A DNA stretch of 37,978 bases from Candidatus Zixiibacteriota bacterium (GTDB taxonomy: Bacteria; Zixibacteria; MSB-5A5; UBA10806), in assembly GCA_024641335.1 (NCBI GenBank), contig JAHEDG010000028.1, positions 1-37,978 on the forward strand, given 5' to 3'. Under the pieces are notes generated by a model. It searched no databases and was not told the DNA's origin. It was given only the letters and a program-made list of their open reading frames with translations. Positions 1 to 8,623 of this stretch are shown piece by piece. Position numbers and translations under genes: made by a program. How positions within the stretch are numbered: the first letter of the stretch is position 1; each line of letters opens with the position of its first letter.

Positions 1-1
1 T

Positions 2-208
2 TTCGGCAAAACCGCGCTTATCGCTATCTTGAGCCAGGACGAGTGCGTGGGTATGAGGATTTATTACGCTAAAAAAGACGATGGAGAGCAGACCTTCGTG
101 CTGGTCGGCGTGAACGCCGCCGGCAATGATCTAACCGGCGGAGAAATAGCGGAAATTGCGTGGCCATGTCCCCCATTTTGTTCCGATACTAAGGAACTGA
201 TAAGCTAA
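2..208 (+). CDS. Hypothetical protein, C-terminal part (5' end outside window)
   Basis: The frame is open from the window edge and gives 68 residues before TAA at 206-208. It reads FGKTALIAILSQ, then a predicted beta-rich stretch (VGMRIYYAKKDDGEQTFVLV), then VGVNAAGNDLTG, and near the end a cysteine/proline motif WPCPPFC. From memory this resembles small hypothetical proteins of Bacteroidetes-type genomes that end in CPP-C motifs and often sit beside a membrane protein, as this one does (next gene 210 bases downstream, same strand). Function is unknown. The start and full length cannot be seen. Confidence 0.7.
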   Translation, partial: FGKTALIAILSQDECVGMRIYYAKKDDGEQTFVLVGVNAAGNDLTGGEIAEIAWPCPPFCSDTKELIS

Positions 209-418
209 AATACGGCAGTTTTTGCGGGCGGGTAAATGGCCGGGGCTTGTGTTTTCACCTTTTTTGCTCAACCCTGCGATAGGTTAGCTGAAAGAGAACC
301 CGGGTTTTTGTGGAGTGATTGCGCGATTCCAGGGAGCGGCAGGAAAACTCTTGCGGAAAACGCGATTTTGATTTAGATATCGTATTTGATCAAAACGATT
401 AGCGATTTTTGAGGGGAC
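209..418. other. Intergenic spacer with no recognised element
   Basis: These 210 bases separate the truncated hypothetical gene from the 7-TM gene. An ORF on the opposite strand crosses the region, but it has low-complexity composition and runs into the downstream gene, so I treat it as noise. The only clear signal is a ribosome binding site (GAGGGG at 411-416) for the next gene. Confidence 0.5.
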
Positions 419-1081
419 ATGAGCAGCTACTACCCGTTTTATTACGCAATGTTGATTTCGACACTTATCCCCATAATCATTGGGATTATTGGATTTCGCA
501 GGTTGGGGCCGGAGTTGAAAATTCTCTGGGGTCTGCTTGTTATCTCGGTTCTTGTCGACCTTTACACTTTTCGTAGAAGTACGGTTTATGGAGTAAACAG
601 CCAATCGGCGCACTTCTTTTATATCCTGATCGAATACTGCGTATACGCCTTTGTTTTTTCGTTCTGGCAGGATAAGCGGCTTATTAAGAATATGTTCCGT
701 TACAGCATGATATTTATAGTTCTTATAGGGACTCTTAGATTCTCTTCGATTAATAATGCGGGGAATTTCGAAAGCTTTTTCGCCTCTCTGACATCCGTTC
801 TATTTGTCATTATTTCGGCCTATACTCTTTTCGCACTTCAATTAGGGGATTTCGGCAGTATCTATAAGAACTTTCGATTCTGGATCTCGGCCGGGCTGCT
901 TCTATACGCCGCCGGAAGCATTGGTTTTTTAGCTTTCATTAATATCCACAGATCGACGACAGTGTGGATAGCCAATGTTATTGTGAACATCATCTCCTAT
1001 TTTCTTTATGGCACAGGGTTTATTTTCAATATCCGGGAGAAGGCCCGGAATACTGCCCTTCCATCGAAAAATATCGCTTGA
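419..1081 (+). CDS. Seven-transmembrane hypothetical protein
   Basis: A 220-residue integral membrane protein. Seven hydrophobic helices can be picked out, near residues 9-26, 38-56, 64-83, 92-110, 120-141, 153-172 and 181-203, followed by a short charged tail. GAGGGG ends two bases before the ATG. I see no catalytic or ligand-binding motif and no attached signalling domain. The layout resembles the stand-alone 7-TM proteins found beside small WPCPP-C proteins in FCB-group genomes, and the upstream partial gene is such a protein, so the two may work as a pair (inference). The stop overlaps a candidate groES promoter. Function is unknown. Confidence 0.8.
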   Translation: MSSYYPFYYAMLISTLIPIIIGIIGFRRLGPELKILWGLLVISVLVDLYTFRRSTVYGVNSQSAHFFYILIEYCVYAFVFSFWQDKRLIKNMFRYSMIFIVLIGTLRFSSINNAGNFESFFASLTSVLFVIISAYTLFALQLGDFGSIYKNFRFWISAGLLLYAAGSIGFLAFINIHRSTTVWIANVIVNIISYFLYGTGFIFNIREKARNTALPSKNIA

Positions 1082-1105
1082 CTCCTCCGACAAAATTTAT
1101 ATTCT
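1078..1105 (+). promoter_or_regulatory. Candidate sigma-70 promoter of groESL
   Basis: TTGACT (1078-1083) is followed after 16 bases by TATTCT (1100-1105). Transcription would start near 1112, just before the CIRCE operator at 1119, which is the usual arrangement. The -10 box is weak, so this is plausible rather than certain. Confidence 0.45.
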
Positions 1106-1118
1106 TGCGGAACAAAAT

Positions 1119-1145
1119 TTAGCACTCATCAGTATAGAGTGCTAA
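1119..1145 (+). promoter_or_regulatory. CIRCE operator (HrcA binding site)
   Basis: TTAGCACTC (1119-1127), a nine-base spacer, and GAGTGCTAA (1137-1145) form a perfect inverted repeat matching the CIRCE consensus. It lies 108 bases before groES, so the operon is predicted to be repressed by HrcA and induced by heat or unfolded protein. hrcA itself is not in the window. Confidence 0.97.
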
Positions 1146-1252
1146 CAAGTGAATGTAATCCGTTGTAATTCAACGGATAATCGGTGCCCGGACGAATAAC
1201 CTGACACCGGGATAAAGACTTAAATTTACCGTAATAAAGGAGGAATTCAAAA

Positions 1253-1537
1253 ATGCAAATCAAGCCATTGGCTGACCGCGTAGTGGTCAAACCGCTTGAG
1301 GAAGCGGAAGTTAAGAAGGGATCGATCATCATCCCGGATACCGCTAAAGAACGTCCCATGCAGGGCGAGGTAATCGAAGCCGGTCCCGGCAGGACCGAAG
1401 ACGGCAAGAAGATCGCTATGGAAGTAAAAAAGGGTGATAAGGTACTCTACGGAAAATACTCCGGAACCGAAGTTACAGTCGATGACACCGAATATCTGAT
1501 CATGCGGGAATCCGACATCCTGGCCGTCATTTCCTAA
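1253..1537 (+). CDS. groES: Co-chaperonin GroES
   Basis: A 94-residue protein of normal GroES length. It starts [14 protein letters not shown] and carries the mobile-loop region near residues 17-35 ([17 protein letters not shown]), the VIEAGPGR segment and the [12 protein letters not shown] segment of the family. It caps the GroEL ring and makes the closed folding chamber in the cytoplasm. AAGGAGG lies a few bases before the ATG. It is followed after 97 bases by groEL and preceded by a CIRCE site, so both genes form one heat-shock operon. Confidence 0.98.
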   Translation: MQIKPLADRVVVKPLEEAEVKKGSIIIPDTAKERPMQGEVIEAGPGRTEDGKKIAMEVKKGDKVLYGKYSGTEVTVDDTEYLIMRESDILAVIS

Positions 1538-1610
1538 CGGCCGCGGCAACAAAAAGATATGGAGCCTCAGGCTCCGCTCCTACGGATCCGTTGGACCGTA
1601 AATGAGATAA

Positions 1611-3272
<1,662 letters not shown>

Positions 3273-3305
3273 AATCTGCTTGGCAGGTAGTTGCTTTAAA
3301 AGAGA

Positions 3306-3335
3306 GCCTCGATTTTTCAGTCGGGGCCTTTTTTT
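3306..3335 (+). terminator. Rho-independent terminator after groEL
   Basis: GCCTCGA (3306-3312) pairs with TCGGGGC (3321-3327) with one G-T pair and an eight-base loop, followed by a run of T from 3329. It ends the groESL transcript just before the convergent toxin gene. Confidence 0.85.
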
Positions 3336-3340
3336 ATATT

Positions 3341-3688
3341 CTAGAGATTGTCTTCTAATTCGGATAATATTTCTTCTATTTCCTTATTGCCTATATTTTC
3401 TATCTCTGATTTCAAATATATGAATAAGAGCCTAATGGTCTTACTTTCATCGTGTTTATGAAAGATTATTCGGCATCCCCCGCTTTTACCAATATTCGAT
3501 CCTGAAATGGGCATCCGGAATTTTCCAATTTGTCCGGCGAAGCCAGGAATGTAATCGGTCATAATATCGGGTTCAATTGATAAGAACTTTTTCGCCACTT
3601 CTATATCTTTATTTATGGTTTTATGTTTTTTGAAGATTTTCTTTACAAGTTTATTGAATTTGGGATGCTCAATAATAATATATGGCAT
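3341..3688 (-). CDS. RelE/ParE-superfamily toxin (HigB-like)
   Basis: A 115-residue basic protein starting MPYIIIEHPKFNKLVKK. Residues 67-76 (GKSGGCRIIF), then IRLLFIYLKSEIENI and a C-terminal EIEEILSELE helix, follow the core pattern of RelE/HigB-type ribosome-dependent mRNA interferases (GKSGG-R-IY, LL-IY-K-E). I start it at the ATG at 3688, seven bases after the antitoxin stop. A longer reading frame overlaps the antitoxin gene by 80 bases and adds no family-like sequence. No good Shine-Dalgarno is present, so translation is probably coupled to the upstream gene. Composition is clearly more AT-rich than its neighbours, which suggests transfer. The toxin family is solid, the exact target is not. 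Confidence 0.82.
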   Translation of the reverse strand: MPYIIIEHPKFNKLVKKIFKKHKTINKDIEVAKKFLSIEPDIMTDYIPGFAGQIGKFRMPISGSNIGKSGGCRIIFHKHDESKTIRLLFIYLKSEIENIGNKEIEEILSELEDNL

Positions 3689-3695
3689 TTTGAGG

Positions 3696-4328
3696 TTATT
3701 GAGTTTCTTTGAATGTACGTTCCACAAGTTTCCGAAATTTAGCTGATTTTGCCAGAAATTCCGTTTCTTTCTCATCGCTGACGGAAGACAGCGATTGATG
3801 TCTGTAAAGCGCTAGTTCATAATCAATATACCCTCCGACTCTTTTGCCATCGTCAGGCCTCGAAAGTATCCAGGGAATGTCGCGATGGGCTTCGTCTACT
3901 ATTTCGCGAGTATTATAGTTTTCAAAATTCGCGGCAACTCGTTCGAGTTCTTGCACTTCCTCGCTTGTAAATAACGATATGTCGAATTTTTCATTAGCGA
4001 GATATCTTTCCTGCTTTTTTGAATCGAATTTAATCCAGGATCTAGTTATAATTTTCTGGCTATTCATATAGTCTAAGGTGTTTTCTGCGCGGCTGGGTAC
4101 AGGCCCGTGAGAATACCAGACATACTTGTCATTTGTAATTGAATTCCCTGTTTTTTCGTAATACCCAAAATCCAGGAAATACAATAGCTTCATTAGTTTT
4201 GTTTTACCAAGATACTGATTATTTATCTTTTCAAGAAAGTATAGAATACTATGGATATACTTATCCCGATTTATATAAGAAGGCCATCTAAAAGCCTTTT
4301 TTTTCGAATTCTTTTTCTTAGCCGCCAT
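3696..4328 (-). CDS. Panacea-domain (DUF4065, SocA-like) antitoxin
   Basis: A 210-residue protein with a lysine-rich start and a Panacea domain: KTKLMKLLYFLDFGYYEKTG (residues 42-61) and the WYSHGPVP motif (71-78) are the hallmarks. Panacea proteins act as antitoxins for many unrelated toxins. SocA of Caulobacter is an adaptor that directs its toxin to ClpXP. The gene lies directly upstream of a RelE-like toxin gene (seven-base gap), as expected for a two-gene toxin-antitoxin operon. It has a consensus promoter 24 bases upstream and an AAAGGGA ribosome site. AT-rich composition matches the toxin gene and not the flanks. Confidence 0.87.
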   Translation of the reverse strand: MAAKKKNSKKKAFRWPSYINRDKYIHSILYFLEKINNQYLGKTKLMKLLYFLDFGYYEKTGNSITNDKYVWYSHGPVPSRAENTLDYMNSQKIITRSWIKFDSKKQERYLANEKFDISLFTSEEVQELERVAANFENYNTREIVDEAHRDIPWILSRPDDGKRVGGYIDYELALYRHQSLSSVSDEKETEFLAKSAKFRKLVERTFKETQ

Positions 4329-4351
4329 AAAATCTGTTCCCTTTCATTTTC

Positions 4352-4379
4352 ATTATAGTAGATTCGGCAATACTGTCAA
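4352..4379 (-). promoter_or_regulatory. Consensus sigma-70 promoter of the toxin-antitoxin operon
   Basis: On the minus strand TTGACA (4379-4374) and TATAAT (4357-4352) are separated by 16 bases. Both hexamers are perfect. The start site should fall near 4345, giving a leader of about 17 bases with an AAAGGGA ribosome site. I see no obvious operator palindrome over it. Confidence 0.88.
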
Positions 4380-4382
4380 TAT

Positions 4383-4516
4383 ATTAAACGAATTTAGGTG
4401 AACAAATGTTGCTCAAATTGAGAAGAACTGCGGGAAAACCAATATTAAAAGATCCTGCCGAATTGCCTGTATTACTCCCTCGCGCGATAACTCTTTGAAA
4501 ATCAACAAGATGCTGT
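4383..4516. other. Gene-free AT-rich segment, possible decayed or repeated sequence
   Basis: This stretch lies between the toxin-antitoxin promoter and the PEBP remnant. On the minus strand it can be read as a short open frame without a start or any recognised motif. It carries no hairpin terminator that I can see. Its position beside a transferred-looking operon and a broken gene copy suggests insertion or deletion scars. Confidence 0.3.
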
Positions 4517-4600
4517 CTACCAAATCGGCCGACCTTGCCGCCCGTAAGTCCCGATCAGCTCGCTTTTGGCCGGGATACGCCAGTCGATCGCCTTTTCAAT
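4517..4600 (-). pseudogene. Remnant of a second PEBP-family gene (C-terminal end only)
   Basis: Reading down from 4600 on the minus strand gives IEKAIDWRIPAKSELIGTYG, then R and a six-residue tail before TAG. The intact PEBP gene nearby ends IEKAIDGHILARAELIGKYG, then R and stop. Similarity also holds at DNA level, including ATTGAAAAGGCGAT in both. Upstream of 4600 the frame soon meets a stop, so only about 21 homologous codons survive. The fragment overlaps the end of the small cysteine-rich gene. I read it as the scar of a tandem duplication that lost most of one copy. Confidence 0.75.
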
Positions 4601-4781
4601 CCTCCTCGATCACTCTAAGCTGTCTTATAATAGTCGTACGGCAATCGGGACATCGGCAATTTTCGTCGCAGGTATGATCGCGCGGATCGGAGATATTAAC
4701 TCGATGCCCGCATCGGCACAGCTCCGCTTTCAGTGCACCGAAAAAATTCCTCGGATCGGATTTATCCGAATTATCTGCCAT
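4596..4781 (-). CDS. Small cysteine-rich, probably zinc-binding protein
   Basis: A 61-residue protein with cysteines at 22, 24, 38, 42, 44 and 47 and histidines at 26 and 36 (LCRCGHRV, DHTCDENCRCPDC). This spacing fits a compact zinc ribbon or knuckle. Its ATG lies inside the last codons of the PEBP gene (11-base overlap, ATGGCAGATAA), so it is probably translated by coupling. That overlap and the metal-ligand pattern are why I call such a short gene real. The C-terminus (TTIIRQLRVIEED) runs straight into the PEBP remnant. I do not recognise the family. Confidence 0.65.
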   Translation of the reverse strand: MADNSDKSDPRNFFGALKAELCRCGHRVNISDPRDHTCDENCRCPDCRTTIIRQLRVIEED

Positions 4782-5337
4782 ATTTGCCGATCAATTCGGC
4801 CCTGGCCAGAATATGCCCGTCAATCGCCTTTTCAATCTGCTTTTTGTCGGCGCCGGGAGCCAGATCGAGTTTCTTATCCAACGCGTAAAGCTTGAAGAAA
4901 TACCGGTGCGCCGGGCCTCTGGGCGGGCATGGTCCGCCGTAGCCGATCTTTCCCCAGCTGTTTTTGCCCTGCAGGCCGCCACGATCGATCTCGTCGGTTT
5001 TTGGCAAGCCCTCCGGCAGCCCCAACGTATCTGCGGGCAGTCCGTAGACTACCCAATGATCCCAGGTACCGACGGGAGCGTCGGGATCGTCGCAGATCAA
5101 TACCAGTTCCATCGTTCCATCGGGCGGTTTGCTCCAGGTCAATTCAGGCGAGATATCATCGCCATCACAGGTATATTTCACCGGGATCGTTTCGCCATGC
5201 TTGAAAGCGTCGCTGAAAATAGTCAGCGCCGGCATTTCGGGTTTTTCGCTTTTTTCGTCTTTCGGCCGCTCGGCCAGAACGAAGCTAAAGGAAGTCATAA
5301 CCGCGTATACTACGGATATTCCGGTAATTATTCTCAT
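4771..5337 (-). CDS. PEBP/YbhB-YbcL family protein, exported
   Basis: A 188-residue member of the phosphatidylethanolamine-binding (Raf kinase inhibitor-like) family. An N-terminal hydrophobic signal (MRIITGISVVYAVMTSFSFV) suggests export. The family signatures follow: KYTCDGDDISPELTW near 54-68, CDDPDAP and TWDHWVVY near 81-98, and GGPCPPRG with HRYFFKLYALD near 133-153, which line the anion-binding pocket. GGAGGAG sits three to four bases before the ATG. The end overlaps the small cysteine-rich gene. Bacterial PEBPs have no well-settled role. A fragment of a second copy lies 170 bases downstream. Confidence 0.93.
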   Translation of the reverse strand: MRIITGISVVYAVMTSFSFVLAERPKDEKSEKPEMPALTIFSDAFKHGETIPVKYTCDGDDISPELTWSKPPDGTMELVLICDDPDAPVGTWDHWVVYGLPADTLGLPEGLPKTDEIDRGGLQGKNSWGKIGYGGPCPPRGPAHRYFFKLYALDKKLDLAPGADKKQIEKAIDGHILARAELIGKYGR

Positions 5338-5412
5338 TTCTCCTCCCTGCTTATTTCATCCGAATTATCGGGGTTCATGACCTCGGCAGGCAAGTGAAAT
5401 CGACATTTAGCC

Positions 5413-5441
5413 TTGAACTAATCCGGCAGGGATAATAAAAT
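5413..5441 (+). promoter_or_regulatory. Promoter of the flavin reductase-like gene, near-leaderless
   Basis: TTGAAC (5413-5418), 17 bases, TAAAAT (5436-5441). The start codon at 5453 begins 11 bases after the -10 box, leaving a predicted leader of only a few bases, and no Shine-Dalgarno is present at the usual distance. Confidence 0.6.
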
Positions 5442-5452
5442 ATTCCCTGATC

Positions 5453-6007
5453 ATGAACAAAATCTTTTACCCGATTGATAAACGCCAATGGTCGCCGAGC
5501 CTGATACCGGGGCCGGTTGTCCTGATATCCACAGCCAATAAATCCAAAGAGCCTAATGTCGCGCCTAAGAGCTGGATTTCGATGGTTTCGTTCGAGCCGC
5601 CGATCCTCATGTTCTCCGGCTCAAAAGAAAATACTACCGAGAATAATATAATCGAAACCGGATGTTTCGCGGTCAACCTGGTCGATTCATCGATAGCGGA
5701 TACTGTTTTCCGATGTCTGAATTGGCATGGCCGGGAACGGATCGAGAAATGCGGATTCGAGCTAGTTCCTGGATCGGCTGTCGACGCTCCTTTAGTCGAC
5801 AACTGCAGGGCGCATCTGGAGTGCCGGCTGACAGAGACCAAAGAGGTCGGTTCGGGATATGTCATATTCGGCCAGATTGTGGCGGCCTCGATATGGGACG
5901 AGATCATGAAAGCGGAACTCGGGAGACGATATAAGATGCTGGATCAGGTGATGTTTTTGGAGGATGGGGTCCGAGGGAGAATTGATACATCCGTTAAGAC
6001 CGATTAG
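5453..6007 (+). CDS. Flavin reductase-like / FMN-binding split-barrel protein
   Basis: A 184-residue cytoplasmic protein of the flavin reductase-like (DIM6/NTAB) split-barrel family. N-terminal PGPVVLISTANKSKEPNVAP and SWISMVSFEPP (near 19-50), followed by MFSGSKENTTENNI and GCFAVNLVDSS, form the FMN-binding barrel seen in this family. A later stretch (VGSGYVIFGQIVAASI) is the family's second barrel strand pair. Such proteins use or bind FMN in oxidoreductions, with substrates that vary widely. It is a single gene, convergent with the downstream flavoprotein. It has no Shine-Dalgarno, and a promoter lies directly upstream. Substrate unknown. Confidence 0.88.
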   Translation: MNKIFYPIDKRQWSPSLIPGPVVLISTANKSKEPNVAPKSWISMVSFEPPILMFSGSKENTTENNIIETGCFAVNLVDSSIADTVFRCLNWHGRERIEKCGFELVPGSAVDAPLVDNCRAHLECRLTETKEVGSGYVIFGQIVAASIWDEIMKAELGRRYKMLDQVMFLEDGVRGRIDTSVKTD

Positions 6008-6022
6008 AGAAGTATTATTTCC

Positions 6023-7018
6023 TCACGCTCCTGCCGCGGTATCGCCCAAATAGCTCTCAATTATATGTTTTATTGATTCGTGCGCCGCCTTAAAGGCCCA
6101 GTTGATCGATCCGCCTGATGTTCCCGCGGTCAGATCGCCCGCTAAAAACAACCCTGGAATATTTGTTTCGTAACCATCCTTGATCACCGGAGTTTCCCCC
6201 TCGAACTCGATCCCGGCGCCTTTCAGAAAATCGTTGGGGGTGGAGCCGCCCAGACAATAAACAATATGATGGAATACCATAGGCTGATCATGGCCGGCGA
6301 ACGCGACCCGCGGCCCGGTTTTCGATCTTTCGACGCCGGTTATGATACTATTCCGGAAGATTGTTATTTTTTCGGCGGTTTCCAGCGACAGCAGGGCCTG
6401 GCGGTTGTCAGGATGCATGCGATGAAAATCCGAACCTCGGTATGAGAGAATTACGCTGTTGTTCTGTTGGGAAAGATATATCGCCCGTTCGGCGGCGGTA
6501 TCTCCTCCGCCGACAACCAAGACATCGGAATCGGCGATAGGGGCCGTTAGATCGAAATGGATCTTGCTTCTCATTGTTCTCGGCAGCGGATACTCCGGGC
6601 GATTGGGTTTGCCCAGGATGCCAATTGCCACGACACAGATCCCGGCTCTGTATTCCCCCTTGTCGGTGACCACGTCGAATTTACCGTCATCCGCAAGCCC
6701 GATCCGGGCGACTGTTTCGTTATAACGGATATTCATATCGTTTTCGAACAAGGCGTTATTGAAATACGACAGGCTGTCCGATTTGGAGATATCCCCGATC
6801 CGCATAATCCCGTGATGAATCGCGGTGAATCCCTTGTAATTGGCGGTAACTAGTTTATTATCAGGGTACTGTGTGATGATCGACCAGCAAATCCGATCAG
6901 TTTTCTCGATCACCATGACCTTATCTTTGGGAATTCCGGCGAAACGGGCTTCCACAGCCATGCTTATCCCGGCCGGTCCTCCGCCAATAATCAGTATTTC
7001 CAACTCTTCAGGCATCAT
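6023..7018 (-). CDS. YpdA-like FAD/NAD(P)H-dependent oxidoreductase
   Basis: A 331-residue thioredoxin-reductase-fold flavoprotein. FAD-binding GGGPAG is at residues 12-17, a second Rossmann motif (VLVVGGGDTAAERA) lies near 166-179, and the FAD C-terminal motif LFLAGD is near 291-296. The CxxC pair of true thioredoxin reductases is absent. This matches the YpdA type, known in Firmicutes as bacillithiol disulfide reductase, but I cannot tell whether bacillithiol is made here. The pattern WSIITQYPDNKLVTANYKG is typical of this branch. The next gene is divergent, about 190 bases away. Role is likely thiol or redox homeostasis. Confidence 0.85.
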   Translation of the reverse strand: MMPEELEILIIGGGPAGISMAVEARFAGIPKDKVMVIEKTDRICWSIITQYPDNKLVTANYKGFTAIHHGIMRIGDISKSDSLSYFNNALFENDMNIRYNETVARIGLADDGKFDVVTDKGEYRAGICVVAIGILGKPNRPEYPLPRTMRSKIHFDLTAPIADSDVLVVGGGDTAAERAIYLSQQNNSVILSYRGSDFHRMHPDNRQALLSLETAEKITIFRNSIITGVERSKTGPRVAFAGHDQPMVFHHIVYCLGGSTPNDFLKGAGIEFEGETPVIKDGYETNIPGLFLAGDLTAGTSGGSINWAFKAAHESIKHIIESYLGDTAAGA

Positions 7019-7171
7019 CCTATAAATTACGATATTGGCCTGAAAGTTCCGGGGGGTCTATTTCTATAAACCTCAAATTCGATAGTTTCGAGAATGCGCG
7101 GGAAATGATAATGCTCAAATAGGACCATCAGCCGATAGAAAAAGCTCGTGTAAAAAATACTCATAAATGAA

Positions 7172-7201
7172 TTGACTACATAAACCGATTCATCATATAA
7201 T
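7172..7201 (+). promoter_or_regulatory. Promoter of the response-regulator gene, leaderless
   Basis: TTGACT (7172-7177), 18 bases, TATAAT (7196-7201). The ATG at 7208 is seven bases downstream of the -10 box, where transcription itself should start. No Shine-Dalgarno exists before the ATG, so the mRNA is probably leaderless. Confidence 0.8.
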
Positions 7202-7207
7202 TATCGC

Positions 7208-8569
7208 ATGGTGGATAAGCCGAAAGTGCTGATTATTGATGATGATAAGGGGATTATCGATTCCTTATCGTCTCTGTATAAAGACAACGGCTATATCCCA
7301 TCCGCCGTCCGAACAGGCAACGCCGCCCTGGAACTGGCCTCCGACAACCGCTTCGATTTGATAATTCTCGATATCGGCCTGCCTGATATCGATGGTATCG
7401 AAATACTGAAGATTCTGAAAACACAGAGAATCGCCGCTCCGATCATTATAGTTTCCGGACAAGCTTCTATTCAAAGAGCCATCGAAGCCACCCGGCTCGG
7501 CGCCTTTAACGTAATAGAAAAGCCACCTGATCCAGCTCAGCTTCTGCTGGATTCACGTATCGCGGTGAAACAACGTTCTTTGGAATCGGAGGTTGCCAAG
7601 CTCCGCCAGTCCCTGCTTTCGCAAAACGATCTTATCGGTCAATCGGAGTCGATAGGTTCTCTGCGGGAAAAGCTGAAACGGATAGCCTCGACTGATAGCC
7701 GGGTTTATATTTTGGGAGAACCCGGTTCGGGCAAAGAAATGGCCGCCAAGTTCATTCATTACTCCTCGGAGCGAGCCACCGGTCCCTTTGTGGCAGTCAA
7801 CTGCGCGGCCATTCCGGGAGAGCTTTTCGAATCGGAGCTTTTCGGACACGAACGGGGAGCGTTCACAGGAGCCATAGCCCGCCAGGACGGCAAATTTCAG
7901 GCCGCTGACCGCGGTACCTTATTCCTGGACGAAATAGGTGAACTCAGGTCTGATCATCAGGCCAAACTGCTCCGGGCTATCGAGACATCGTCTGTACAGA
8001 GAGTAGGATCTCCCAAAGATATCCGGGTCGACACGCGGATTATCGCCGCCTCAAACAAGGATATTCAACGTCTTACCAAGGAGGGCAAATTCCGGGAGGA
8101 TCTATATTTTCGGCTCAATGTTATCCCGGTTATGATTCCGCCGCTTAAGGAGCATCTCGATGATATCCCTCTTCTGGCCCGTTTTTTTCTCGACGATCTC
8201 GGTTATGGCCGGATGCGTTTCGATCCGGGAGCTGTAATTACGCTGCAATCGTACGACTGGCCCGGTAATGTTCGAGAGCTGAAGAACATTGTCGAACGAA
8301 CAGCCGCCCTCAAATACGGCGATCTCATAACCGATTCCGATATTATGGAATCATTGGCTGGAACGAAGGGAGAACGCGATTACACGAAACCGGAACCGGT
8401 CACCAAGCCTTTGTCCCTGCGGGAGCATTTGAACCGTTTTGAAAAATCGCTTATGGAACAGATTTTAAAAGACGCAGAAAACAATATTACCAAAGCTGCC
8501 AAACTACTCAAAATGGATCGAGGAAACCTCTCCAAGAAACTAAAGAAATACGGATTGACCGGGCATTAG
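7208..8569 (+). CDS. Sigma-54-dependent response regulator (NtrC/NtrX type)
   Basis: A 453-residue three-domain regulator. The receiver domain (1-120) has the acidic pair at 11-12, phospho-acceptor D55 and K105. The AAA+ domain has Walker A GEPGSGKE (170-177), the sigma-54 contact loop GAFTGA (217-222) and Walker B TLFLDE (237-242). A Fis-type helix-turn-helix fills the last 28 residues (NITKAAKLLKMDRGNLSKKL). The receiver-to-AAA linker and the EKPPDPAQLLLDSRIAV segment look most like NtrX. It would activate RNA polymerase with sigma-54. No kinase is adjacent. The closest is the hybrid kinase at 13972-15963, which carries its own receiver. Confidence 0.96.
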   Translation: MVDKPKVLIIDDDKGIIDSLSSLYKDNGYIPSAVRTGNAALELASDNRFDLIILDIGLPDIDGIEILKILKTQRIAAPIIIVSGQASIQRAIEATRLGAFNVIEKPPDPAQLLLDSRIAVKQRSLESEVAKLRQSLLSQNDLIGQSESIGSLREKLKRIASTDSRVYILGEPGSGKEMAAKFIHYSSERATGPFVAVNCAAIPGELFESELFGHERGAFTGAIARQDGKFQAADRGTLFLDEIGELRSDHQAKLLRAIETSSVQRVGSPKDIRVDTRIIAASNKDIQRLTKEGKFREDLYFRLNVIPVMIPPLKEHLDDIPLLARFFLDDLGYGRMRFDPGAVITLQSYDWPGNVRELKNIVERTAALKYGDLITDSDIMESLAGTKGERDYTKPEPVTKPLSLREHLNRFEKSLMEQILKDAENNITKAAKLLKMDRGNLSKKLKKYGLTGH

Positions 8570-8623
8570 ACACTATAGTTACGACTGATATCAATTTATG
8601 GAATTTTCGGGAGCAGTCCCGGT

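Noticed and set aside
4813-5397. A 194-codon open frame opposite the PEBP gene
   Set aside because: It is the shadow of the PEBP gene, has no family motif, and the opposite strand has a signal peptide, PEBP motifs and a strong ribosome site.
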